A program made the position numbers and the translations under genes. Of a stretch of DNA of 58,556 nt, positions 8,744-20,000 are shown in pieces (position 1 is the stretch's first letter; each line of letters begins with the position of its first letter). Source of the stretch: Hydnum rufescens UP504 (Eukaryota; Basidiomycota; Agaricomycetes; Cantharellales; Hydnaceae); contig MU129086.1 of the NCBI GenBank assembly GCA_014904985.1, forward strand, positions 48,092 to 106,647. Direction: 5' to 3'. The notes below the pieces were generated by a model. It searched no databases. It was not told the DNA's origin and worked only from the letters and a program-made list of their open reading frames with translations.

Positions 8744-11700
8744 CTAATGATGCTCCATTTGATTTATATCGATATTGCTGCTGTGGTGGACCTGGATTAC
8801 TTCCTTCAGGTGGTGTTCTCCTGGAGGTATTGCTGATGCTTGAAGAACAAGTTTATTTTGCTCCCATTCCTCATTCATAAGAGCATGGAGAGAAATAGAT
8901 GATCCTGTTGGGTTTCCTTTTTCATAAACCTGAATGTCCATTCCATGATTTCCATCTGTGGCTCCTTCGTATTTGATTTGGGTACCAACTCCTACTAACC
9001 ATGGTTGTCCAAGTAGTATGTCATGACCTTCAAAGCTTCCCTTTTTAACAAAGAAGTGATGATCGAATCTTATCTCTCCTATTTCGATTGGAACATTTCA
9101 ACAGCATCCTATAAGGGGTTCTGGTCCACTATTGATTCCTTGTAATGACCAGTTTTGTCCATTGTAGTCTATTGGGATGTTTAATCTTTTCTGAACCTCC
9201 TGGGAGATAAGGTTTAATTTGGATCCTGTGTCGATCATAAGCACAACATCTTTGGTTCCATTCTGACCTGTGGCTTTAGCTGCAATTTTTCCTGTGTCCA
9301 TGGCAAACAAAGGATTTGGCCCAAGAGAACCAACCAGATTTACTTGTGCTTGGTAATTTTCCTGTGTTTGTGGGATAGATCTTCATCCAAGTCTCTGCCC
9401 ATCAAGGTTCGTATATGGTCATAGTATTCATCTTGTTCTGCTTCATCATCAGAGTCATAATCAGAGGCTTCAGTTGTTGGAAAACGTGGTTTAAAGTGGC
9501 ATGATTAACTGTAAGTGCTCTTGATGTTTAGGATTATAGTCGTGTTTCAGTTTAAGTCCAGCTGCAAATATTTGGCTGCTCCATGTGCTGACCCAAGGAA
9601 GTCTCCAAGTGTTATTCGACTTTTTGATTGAGTACTTTCTTGCTATTTCTTTATCTCACATGCTTCTTGAAATTCTGTGGTCAAACGATATGTTGAGGAT
9701 TCTTTGGATTTGTTTCTCAGGTAGTGCCATTTCTATGTCTATTGTTTCCTCTGGATTGTCCAACCTTTTTAGGAGCAGGTTTTTCTGTTATTGGTTCTTT
9801 TATTACTGAGGAGGGCAATATTCCTGGAGGATGAATTGGCTGCGGAGGATTTTCTGGGCTGTGTCAGGGCCACGCTGTGATGAGAGCACCAAACAAATAT
9901 AAACACAGATGACTCTGACTAAGTCTGGTGTGAGTCCGGCTAAGTCCGGGAGAATCCGGGCAAGAACAAGATAATGAGGATGGGACGGAGAGGCAGTCCA
10001 GCAGCCTGGAAGGGACTAGGCGGAAATGAGCACAGTGGTCCTTAAGCTCACAGAGTCAGCTGGAAGGTACTTGGACTGTAGTCCGGAGTAGAGGCAGAAA
10101 TCCTGAGATTAACATTAAGGGAATAGGTACAGTGAGGCTAACCTGTAGTCCAGAGTAGAGGTGGAAATCCTGAGAGACCAAAGCTGAGTCTCTGGATTTC
10201 GCCCCGGACTACTTATACATAGTTCCTATACTACGGGGGATTGATCGCTTAATGAGAGGTGGTTACAGGGGGGCAGGCACAAGAGGGGGAGCGGGCAGGG
10301 GACAGGAAAGTGGAGGGGACAGGGACAGGGCCAGGGGTAAGTGTGTGGGAACCAGAAGTAAAGGAAACATGGAAATGAAGGGGAAATGAAATGGAGATGG
10401 GGACAAATCGGAAACAGGCCGGAACCAAAACTGGAAACAAACCGGAAACAAATCCGGAATTAACCAGGAAATGGACGAACTCTGACAGGCTGCTTGTTTT
10501 GGTTCTGAGGGTTTTGGTTGATTAACTGGGGTTTTAGCAGGTGTCTGGCCATGTGGGGGTACATCAACATACATTCAATTTTTAGGGCGTTGTGTGGTTT
10601 TATCTCCCATTGGATTGTGACGATTATCTGGTTTACTTGTTTTGGTTGCTGGTGCAGATATAAATGGGCCTGCTGCTATCGCATATGAGTGTGTTCTAAA
10701 TGGTGACAATCCATTTTTGTCAACAATACGAATTGCTCCTGTTGTTTGTTGATGGGTGGATTCCTCCCTAATTCATTTTATGTCATCCACAATGGCTTGT
10801 TTGATCCCTCCCTTTCCAGCTATTCCTCATGGTAGTTGTGTGTCATCCATTTTTACAAGCCTGCCTTCAATGGAGTATTTGATGATTCCTTGACAAACCA
10901 TAGCTTGGGCATCTGGACAGTTCTTCATTCCAACATTATGTGCTCCTGTTTTATCACAGAACCAGCAAAGGGTTGCACCAGCTGATGCATTAGGACCTTG
11001 GGAACAATTGGGCCCAAGTGGTTGATTGTTTGGATAGGTTGCTGGGCTTCCTTGAATCTGTGTTTCTGAATGATGAGGTTGTGTATATGGGTTTGGAGCT
11101 TGCCCCTTTTGCTGTGATTGTGCCATGAATATTTTCATTTCATTAAAGGACTGTGTGAGATCACTGATTTGCTCCATCACATTGCGAAGTCATGGAATGA
11201 TTGTTGGCTTTGGTTTGGTGGATACTTTTTAATGGATATAGGTGATATGGCAACTGGTTCTTCTTCACTTTCACTATCAGAGTCACTGCCTTCTTCTTCA
11301 CTTTCTGAAACTTCTGATTCATCTGAGGAGTCACTGTATCTGCCACATGACCTGGAATAGCTGGGCTTTATTTTTGACTTTTTGGTCTTTGTAGTGGCTC
11401 GTGGTCTTTCCTTATTAAGATGTCTGAAGTTGTAATAAAGATCTTCTTTGAGTATGGTCTTCATTGTGTCATATGCGATGGTACAGTCCAATGGTTTTGT
11501 GTCATCAAATCCTGGAACATAGCGAAATAATGGGAGTACAATCTTCTGGAGATGTCATGGAATCCCTTGCCAGAAAAGGTCATCTCGGTCTCGCTCAGCT
11601 AGGACTTTCTTCTCATCAAGGCATTGTACCTGTGTAATGAATTCGCGATAGTAATCATCCAGATCTGCTTCATTGATAATTCATTCTCTTTTGTTGGCAG

Positions 11701-12145
11701 AAGTCTGCTAGTCGTTCTCGTGTGTATCTTTGTCTTCTGTCTGTCTGTCCATATAGTTTTCTGAGACGGGTTGCTAGAGCTTCAAATGTAGTAGGATTCT
11801 TAACTTCTGGGAGATTCTTCAGCAATTCAGCTTCCTTGTTGCTACAGAATCGAATAATGTTCTTGCATTTCCTGATGATCGTCATAGAGAGCTTTCGTCA
11901 CAGCAGGCTTCATAGTCAAGGAGGAAGTTATCAAGGCGTTTTCCCTTAAAATGCGGAGCATCTCTACCTGTAGGCCATGGCATTGCTCGAGGATTTACTT
12001 TGGCCATTGTTTCTGAATTGGTTGATGTCATTATATTGTTAGATTGAAATGTTTTGGAAGAGGTGAAAGGTGTATCAAAGTGAGAACTATCCCTGTAAGG
12101 ACCACCAGTTATAGAAGAAGGATTGGGAGCTCCGATGACTGTCAA
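8744..12145 (-). pseudogene. Ty3/gypsy-type gag-protease relic, 3'-truncated
   Basis: Minus-strand pieces in order. Gag N-terminus (12145-11882) contains GRDAPHFKGKRLDNFLLDYE. Gag core (11885-11670) contains FEALATRLRKLYGQTDRRQR. An acidic Ser/Glu-rich segment follows (about 11390-11240). A zinc-knuckle-like CWFCDKTGAHNVGMKNCPDA lies near 10990-10900. After the inserted LTR comes a retropepsin-like protease with LMIDTGSKLNLIS (9237-9190; DTG is the catalytic triad). Reverse transcriptase, RNase H and integrase, expected at lower coordinates, are absent. Frame changes and stops show it is dead. Superfamily placement rests on the Gag and protease style and is moderate. Confidence 0.8.
9862..10487 (-). 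mobile_element. Solo LTR (626 bp) inserted in the gag-protease relic, target duplication GGCTG
   Basis: Starts TGTCAGGGCC and ends GAACTCTGACA, flanked by GGCTG at 9857-9861 and 10488-10492. It shares with the LTR at 5531 the blocks GAGAGCACCAAACAAATATA, GTCAGCTGGA, AATCCTGAGAGACCAAAGCTGA and GGACTACTTATAC (TATA box on the minus strand). This is a nested insertion, so the family moved after the gag-protease element was in place. Confidence 0.92.
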
Positions 12146-12710
12146 ATCAAACTCTGGTTCAGCCAGTGTGTAGATGGGAGACTGTATTTCTGTTTTTATT
12201 CAATGGGCTGGTTCGCTCTGATGGTTGATCACTCTCTAACAAGTTGTGTATGGTATTCAGTGATGGTAAGGCGATGGTATGGACTAGCTATAGTCAATGA
12301 TATATCGTGGGATGCTTATGAAAGGCTTATACGTGTTGTATTGAACTGTTTACTGCTATTTGTGTGTACCTATTTGTGTCCTCCTGGTCAAAATGCGATT
12401 CTAAAGAGGGTTCTGGACTAGTTTAAGCTTGATTCAGTGTGTCAATGTATTTCTTTCTTCTTCTGACTTGACTTTATTATTACTCACCTTTCCTTGGATG
12501 TCCAGCAACTCTAACCTTAGGTCCTGCAACTATCCTTGGCTCAGTATTTCGTGTAGAGGGCTTCCAGTGACTTAGTCTTAACAACCTTGTATATGACTTA
12601 GCTCCAGATGGCTTTCAGATCAGTACTCTCTTCAGATGCAAGCAGATTTGTAGACAGTAGTGTATTCCAGTAGTGAGAAGATGATGGGGGGATACAGGAA
12701 AATCTACCAG

Positions 12711-12718
12711 CTTTTATA
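12711..12718 (-). promoter_or_regulatory. TATA box of the presumed gypsy 5' LTR
   Basis: Minus strand TATAAAAG followed by a C-rich start-like stretch, about 570 bp before the first Gag codons. LTR ends and target duplication were not found, so the LTR limits are unset. Confidence 0.45.
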
Positions 12719-12749
12719 CCTTTCTGAAGGTGGCTGTGTTTAAAGAATA

Positions 12750-12943
12750 TGACTCACTCCTAGGTGAGTCATATGTGAGAACAATAGGGTTGTCAAGGAG
12801 GGTGAGTCATTCATAAGGTGGTTGCATGATAGGTGAGTCATTCATAAAGTGGTTGCAAGATAGGTGAGTCATTCATAAACAGAACAAAAGGGTTGCTAAG
12901 AAGGTGTTATCTTTCATAAAGTGGTTGCAAGATAGGTGAGTCA
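12750..12943. promoter_or_regulatory. Cluster of six TGA[C/G]TCA bZIP (Gcn4/AP-1-type) sites
   Basis: TGACTCA at 12750-12756 and TGAGTCA at 12765, 12803, 12834, 12865 and 12937 (7 bp each). The motif is the known binding site of Gcn4-type bZIP factors (amino-acid starvation) in fungi. The cluster lies directly upstream, on the minus strand, of the TATA box at 12711. Function is inferred. Confidence 0.55.
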
Positions 12944-12990
12944 TTCATAAACAGAACAAAAGGGTAGTCAAGGGGGTGTTATCTTTCTTA
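12795..12990 (+). repeat. Short tandem repeat carrying the bZIP sites
   Basis: Units around GGTGAGTCATTCATAAA followed by GTGGTTGCAAGATA, with a longer alternate unit containing ACAGAACAAAAGGGT. The repeat spreads the TGAGTCA motif, so site multiplication arose by tandem duplication. Confidence 0.75.
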
Positions 12991-13067
12991 TCTGTGAGGT
13001 TCTAGAAGTTATTTGTGGCAATGGGAGATGAAATCAAAGGATATTTCCGAGTTTGTGGAGATTAATT

Positions 13068-13600
13068 TGTTTGTAGTCCAGTGGTTAAGATGTTTTTGTT
13101 GCTGGTTGATAATGGGGACAAGTGCATGGGATGGGATTCGATGCAGAAACAACAGTTTGCATCCGTAATAGACGTTCTTGGTATCATTCGATGCGGATTT
13201 TTAACAGCTTTCTGGGCGCGGTGGTTTCGAGCAGATCTGGTGTAAACTGACAGAGAAATTCGTTTTTTACTGATGGGTGTTGATTCTGATAGTAATCTCG
13301 TTCTGTAGAGTTCAGTTTTGATCTGTTCTTCGCGTGCTCAGTACCGTTGGATGCGGATTTTTTATATCTTTCCAGGCGCGGTTGTTCCGAGAGGATTGAA
13401 TGCGAACTGACAGAGAAATTCGTTTTTTACTGAAAATCCCGGATTTTGACAGTAATATTGGTCTGGAGAGTGCATTTTTGGTCCGTTCAACTTGTGTTTG
13501 GTACCATTCGAAAGGTGTGAATCTTGGCTTTCCGAGAGTTATATGGGTGTACCTCTCCGATCAAAACTGATGGAGTAATCGAATGAACTCTGTTTTCATG
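13068..13600 (+). mobile_element. Candidate tRNA-derived SINE with a reiterated body
   Basis: The head has a perfect A-box-like TAGTCCAGTGG at 13074-13084 and a B-box-like GATTCGATGC at 13135-13144, spaced as in RNA polymerase III genes. The body has two good copies of a ~165-bp unit (about 13170-13330 and 13331-13499) and a partial third. The copies share GATGCGGATTTTT, the CTTTC.GGCGCGG block and AACTGACAGAGAAATTCG. No tail or target duplication was found. Confidence 0.5.
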
Positions 13601-13779
13601 CATAGCCGTAATTAATTTCGTAATAGGTCACATGATCATTCCAATGGCTGGGATCAATGGATATTCGCATTTTCTGATACTGGATGTTTTTATCTTCCAC
13701 AGCAGATGTGAACTCCATTTTTCACAAGACAACTCCCTCCCCATGACTCCCCCTTTGCTCCACCATCCAAAATAGTGAA

Positions 13780-13985
13780 TTACTTCTGGCCCTCTTATGT
13801 CCAATGGAGAAGACCCTCAGGGTGACCTATTCCACTTTTTATTAAGGGAACTTGTCCAGAATTGAACAAGGAATAGCATGTAATGTGTCAATCTCCCCTT
13901 TTATCTTGAAATTGGAATATCTCCATCAATTTTGAAGATTTTAACTTCATTTCTTTTTCTCTATATGTCCCTTAAGTCCGAATTT
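13780..13985 (+). repeat. Diverged dispersed repeat, copy 1
   Basis: About 200 bp related to 15955-16150. Shared blocks include GTCCAATGGAGAAGA / TTATTCCACC-like words, AAGGGAA.TTGTCCA, TTGAATATCTCCATCA and TTTTGAAG.TTTTGACATCAT-like words. The two copies flank the RecQ-like pseudogene in direct orientation. Element type unknown. Confidence 0.55.
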
Positions 13986-14384
13986 CTTAGTTTCTATTGA
14001 TTTGAAGTCTGGATTGTATATTAGGTGCAGCTAGCACACAAATTCAGTAGTTCTCCCCCTCCCTTCAGTTTGAAGCTCCTTGAACAGCTGCTGGTCCCTG
14101 GGTGATTTCTCACTACAAAAAGTGAATTCTAACTACACTTTGACTAAGGTCTCAAGAAGAGATTCTTAGGGTGTGGTAATTTGACACAAACACACATTCT
14201 CACTTAATTGCTTGGGCTTTGTTGGCTCACAGCAATTTTCCCCTATTCCAAAAGACCCTTTTCACTCAAGCCTCAACACTCAGATTAATTCTGTGGTTCC
14301 CTCTTTTTTCCACAACTTAATGATGCAGACTGTAGCTGGATTGATCCCTTTCCTTCCTGCTTACAACATGACCAGACACAACTG

Positions 14385-14575
14385 ATTTAGACATGCCTAA
14401 ATCAACCCTTGATATGCCTCTTCAAAATCAATTATTAAGCTCAAGACATCACTAGACACAACTGATTTAGACATGCCTAAATTAACCCTTGATAGGCCTC
14501 TTCAAAGTCAATAATTAAGCTCCAGACATTAGACACAACTGATTTAGGGATGCCTAAATCAACCCCAGAATGCCT
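14385..14575 (+). repeat. Tandem repeat, ~80-87 bp, 2.5 copies
   Basis: The units begin AGACACAACTGATTTAGACA, continue ATGCCTAAATCAACCC and contain GGCCTCTTCAAA and AATTAAGCTC. The first two are nearly identical; the third is partial. Confidence 0.85.
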
Positions 14576-14899
14576 ATCAAATAGTTAAAAAGCCTGGGAG
14601 CAGCACCTGTGGTGGGCACAGATAGGCACACCTATTATAGGGACTTAGAAAATTTTCATCTTCTGAACACTTTTAGCCACTGCCTAGACATGCCTATATA
14701 AAAACCACCTCTTGGGTCATATCCCAATGCAACCAGAACCCACCTAAGAGGTACCTTTTTGAGGGTGCATTAGGTGCATCTTCTGTGACCTTATGTAATC
14801 CTTGTGCCATGACTCCACTCATCAATCACACTAAGGGACTACTCATCATACTCAACTGATTACATAATCAACTCCTCAACTATGAACAACCCTTAACAG

Positions 14900-15575
14900 A
14901 CCCATAGAGTACATTCTGGATGTGGTGTGCTCTGGAATGGTGGCATCTTGAGCTTGTGAAGGATATGAGAGACCTTGTGTTCATCTACAGTTGCTGAGGC
15001 CAACAGCCATGGGATGATTTTTGAATGATTGCATAGCATAAGGACTAATCATCTTAATTAAATGAACTCAGGATGAAATCCTTCACCTCAACAGCCACCC
15101 CAATCATCAATACAGTGGAATTCATCAATGATGATTCTATCAACACTGTCACAGAATGACTGTTGTTTTCACAGAACCCAGAAGTGAGGGTCAATGATCA
15201 ATTCAGGGCCAATAATGACAACATGGTACTCATGATTCTCAATTGCCTAGTGATATGTTAGGTAGTCCTGATTGAGGGGGTTTTTATATATTTGTACACC
15301 TTTAATAAGCCTTGTGTTAGGGTCTCTCAAGTCACAGAGATGGGAGTCAGTTTTAGTCCTGCTGCAACAATGGCCATTTGCTCCCCCAGGTTTTTATGGG
15401 GAACTATTATGAATGTAGTTCCATTCTGGTATAACATAAGTAACCAAAAGGTCAATGTTTTCCCTGAACCAGTTCCAGCAGTGCAAACAAGGAATACCAG
15501 TCAATTGGATCTGTCAATTTTCTGCCTGCCAAAGACAAGCTGGGAGATGATAGTTGGTCTCTGAGTGAAACTGGA
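14900..15575 (-). pseudogene. RecQ-like DNA helicase relic
   Basis: Minus-strand helicase motifs occur in order at normal distances. Motif I is CTAGTGSGKTLTFW (about 15490-15450), followed by a region ending FIIVPHKNLGEQMA. Motif II is IIIDEFHCIDDWG (about 15140-15100). A motif III-like ASATVDEHKVSH follows (about 15000-14965). Stops and frame changes separate them, for example a TGA soon after motif I. RecQ-like helicases are strongly amplified in agaricomycetes, often near mobile elements. The N-terminus may extend to higher coordinates but I could not follow it. Confidence 0.8.
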
Positions 15576-15954
15576 TGTCTTCAATAGTGGGCAGTGGGTC
15601 CATGAATATGACATTGTTGGAAGTGTGTGCATAGGTGGGGAATGGAATACTGAGTTAAGTTTTGTATCCAGTGTAAATAGACTTCAACACAAACAATAAT
15701 GGTGCCAGCCATTGTGGTGGCTTCCCCATGTTGTTTTTTTGGCATAGATGATTATAATCTGGAGATGTGTTTTCAATTTTCTCTGCCAATTATTATTCAA
15801 TTCATGCACAATGACCACTCCCAGAAAGGTGTTAAAATTTTCTATCCAGTGATACAAAGGGCATCTCAAACAATAAAGAACTCAGCATTCTACATACAAA
15901 TCTCCATGTCTCAGGAGAACATCATTCTCCCTTCCAATTTTCAAATATCAAATA

Positions 15955-16150
15955 TTGTCTGGTAGTCTTATATCTGAAGAAGAGGACATTCAGGACAACT
16001 TATTCCACCATTCCTCAAGGGAATCTGTCCAAAGGAAAGGGAGGAACAGCCATGTTATTCCTTATTTCCCTCTTTTGACTTGTAAATTGAATATCTCTAT
16101 CAGTTTTGAAGCTTTTGACATCATCTCTTTTCCTGTACATTCTCCCTATC
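15955..16150 (+). repeat. Diverged dispersed repeat, copy 2
   Basis: Direct-orientation partner of 13780-13985, with the same order of blocks. It ends near a CCTGTACATTCTCCC stretch that corresponds to CTATATGTCCCTTAA in copy 1. Confidence 0.55.
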
Positions 16151-17019
16151 CCCCTGCATGTGGCTCTTTAATGAAAATTTTCAGGGTTGTTTCCCTTTCT
16201 CAGAAAATGTCAAATGGGCTGTGAGCAAAGGCCACTGAGAATCCCTTGTCTTCTTTGAGGATGACACCAAGGGGGAGGTAGATGAGTGATATTCTGCAGA
16301 GCTTCTTTTTATATTTCTATCTACTCAAACCATATTGATTCTGCTGTACCAATATTTCTTTATATTAAAAATTCACTCTCTTCACACTTGAGTCCTAGCA
16401 GACCTCTGGCTTTCCCCCATAATACTGTAACTCAGAGCCTCAGAAAAAAACAGAGGTTCCAATGGGAGATTGCTAAAAGACTGAATTCAGCTGAAATAAT
16501 GATGAGACCAAGTGGGGTCCATTATCTTCTCTGAAAGGATGTCTAATAAGAAGACTTAGACAACTGATTGAGATGTGCCTTTTATACAACTTGTTGTGAT
16601 ACATGATGCCTACAATGGTGTATAGACATCAATGATCCTTGCCAGTCTCCTTGAAAGTCTCCTGACAATATTTTGTGAGTGTTGTCCTTTTAAATCTCCT
16701 GTATCCCCAAATTCACTCTGGATATGAGCCTGGATCAAGCTGGCAGTATGCCCTGTTTCCTTTGCATCCCATGAATCCAAATTCCTCTCACCCCGAATCC
16801 AAATTATGACCACTAGTTTAACAAGCCATAATCAGCAATCTCCTGTACACTTATAAGTGGTCTCAGCACTGACAGCAAAGAAAAACCAGATATTGAACCC
16901 AATGGTGGGGTTGGGTACCCAGGTGACGCTGGAATGAGTGCTTAGACCTCTTGGAGGCAAGAATTAATGACAACCCAAACTGACCAACAATTTAAGTAAG
17001 GGTGCACAGGCCTTGACCC
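16151..17019. other. No supportable gene
   Basis: AT-rich DNA with short open frames only. A 67-codon minus-strand frame at 16610-16813 has no recognisable motif. The 3' untranslated region of the minus-strand gene to the right would fall at its upper end. Confidence 0.5.
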
Positions 17020-20000
17020 CTACATATTTGAGCACCTAACATAACTTGGGTGAGATGGCAATAAGGCTGAGAGTGCAGACTAGACACATTTACCATGAAA
17101 TAATTGAGACACAGGTGAGCAATGGATGAGATTGCAATTGTCCAGGATCATTAGGCTTTGGAATGTTAGATGTGACATACATTATCCTGTGGCAAATGAA
17201 ACTGTAAGGAATGAAATCAGAATGTCAATGTATAAATCCAGGAACCCACAAGCTATGTTGGAAAGATGAGTGGAATGTGTAAGAGTAGGGACCTTACACT
17301 GAGTAGAGGCAGGCTCACATCCTGTGGGGTAGATGCCACTCAGTAAGAGATTGGCAAGAACTCCCAAAGTAAAGGGTAGGAGGTGCAGACTGACCTCCTA
17401 TGTGCACAAATGCACAAAGTAGGACATCAGTGAGCTATGATGCATTTGATTCTAAGAGATCAGGACTTACAGGCTATTTTGTCAATGACATTAAAAGTGA
17501 AAGTGAGGCAATGCATTGTATCATGAGAGATCCACACTTACTTTCTACATTGTTGACACCATTGAAAGACAAATCAGTGAGGGAAAATGCATTGAGTTAT
17601 AAGACATCTGGACTCACAACCTGCATTATCAGTGCCACCAACAGAGGAATCAGCAGTGGTCAATCTATAAAATTCTAAAAGATCTGAACTTACAATCTAC
17701 ATTGTTGATGCCACCAGAAGGTGAACCAGAGCATAACATGAAATTCAAGGACATTCAGACTTACAAACTATGTCATCAATGCCAGTAAAAGAGAAATCAG
17801 CAGAAATCATTACATTGGATTTTGGGGGATTTGGACTTACAGGCTATGTGATCAATGGGCCCAAAAGATGAATCAGCAGGGGGTGATGTGTTGAATTCTC
17901 AGGGATCCAGACTTACAAACTACAATTTCAAATGCCATCAAGAGATAAATCAGCAGGACAATGCAGAAAATTCCAAGACATCTGCACTAACATCCTACAT
18001 TGTCAATGCCACCAACAATGAATCAACAGGGGACACAGGATCAAATTCTAAGCAATCTAGGCTTACTTCCTGCATTGTCAATGTCACCAAAGGATGAATC
18101 AACAAGAGATGATGCATTGAATTCCCTGGGACCTGGGCTTACAGACTATGTTATCAGCCCCCAAAAGATAAATGAGTGGGGGCACAATGCATAAATTTCT
18201 AAGCCATCTGGACTTACATCCTATGTTTTCAATGCCATCAAAAGATGACTTAGCAAGTGACAATGCATCAAATTCTGAGATATGCAGACTTACATGCTAT
18301 GGTGCCAATGCCATCAAAAAACAATTCAGGGGATGATGCCTCAAATCCAAAGTGACTCCAACCTACAAACTATATTATTGATGCCATTACATGATTCATC
18401 AGCACAGGATGATGCATTGAATCATCAGCAATATAAACTTACCAACTACAGTCATCAATGCCACCAAGAAATAAATTAGTGGAGGACAATTTATCAGATT
18501 TTTGAGACAATTGGATTCACCAACTACATTGGCCATGCCACCAAAAGGTGAATCAACTAGGGAAAATGGATCAAATTCTATGACATTTGGACTTACATAC
18601 TATGTTGTCAATGCCATTAAGAGATGGATTAGCAAGGGAAGACATATCAAATTCTAAGACATCTGGACTTACATGCTGTGTTGTCAATGCCATCAAAAGA
18701 CAAATTAGCAAGGGCCAAGGCATCAAATTCCAAGACATCCAGACTTACACCCTGCATTCCAAATGCCATCAAAGGATGAATCAACAAGTGATGAGCCACC
18801 AAATTCTAGGCAACTGGGACTTACTCCCTATGTTGCAATTCCACCAAAAAATGAATAAGCAAGGACAATGCACTGAATTCAAGAGATCCAGACTCACAGG
18901 CTATGTTGGAAATGTTACCAAAAAATGAATCAGTGGGGGATAACACCTTGAATTCTAAGAGGTCCAGACTTACAGGCTATGTTGTCAATGCCAGCAAAAG
19001 ATGAATTACAAGGGTAAAACATCAAATTCAAGACATCTGAACTTACCAACTACATTGTCAATGCCACCAAAAGGTGAATCAGCAAGTGATGATGCATCAA
19101 ATTCTAAGAGGTCTGGACTTACATGCTATGTTGTTGATGGCACCAACAGGTGAATCAGGAGAAGACAACACATCAAATTCATAGACACTAGACTTACTTC
19201 CTATGAAGTCCATGAAATCAAAGGCAAATTGATGGGGAACAATGCATCAAATTTATAGACATCCAGACTTACTTCCTAGATGTCATGCCACAAAAAGATG
19301 AATCAGCATGGGACAATGCATTCAATTTTAAGACATTGGGACTCACTCCCTATGTTGCCAATGTCATCAAAGATGAATTATGGAGTGAAAATACATGAAA
19401 TTCTAAGAGACCTGGACTTACAACCTACATTATCAATGCCATTGAAGGATGAATCAGTGGGAGATAATTCATTGAATGCTAAGAGATCTTGACTTACAAT
19501 CTATGTCACAGATGCCAGAAAAGATGAGTTGGTGAGGACAATGCATCAAGACATCCAGACTCACCAACTATGGGTCAATGTCACCAAATAATGAATCAGT
19601 AGGGGGAAATACATCAAATTCTAAAACATCCAGACTTACACGCTATGTTGTCAATGCCATTAAAGATGAATTAGCAAGGGACAATGCATCAAATCCTAAG
19701 AGATCCAGACTTACAGGCTACATTGTCAATACACCAAAAGATGAATCAGTGGGAAGGTTGTATTGAACTCTTAAATGTTCCAGACTTACAAACTATGTTG
19801 TCAATGACATCAAAGCACAGATCAGCAAAGGACAATATATTGAATTTCAAGAGGTATGGACTTACAAACTACAATGTTGATACCACCAAAGATGAATGAG
19901 CAAGTGACAATGTATCAAATGGTAAGACATTGAGACTTACCAACTACATTGTCAATGCCACCAATACATGAATCAACAAGGGATGATGCTTTGAATTCTA

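Noticed and set aside
5531..10487. The two TGTCAGGG elements as short inverted-repeat DNA transposons
   Set aside because: TG..CA ends, 5-bp target duplications, a TATA box and lengths of 626-662 bp fit solo LTRs better; the inverted ends are only the short LTR tip.
8744..12145. An intact autonomous retrotransposon
   Set aside because: Reverse transcriptase and integrase motifs are missing and the gag-protease frames are interrupted by stops and a nested LTR.
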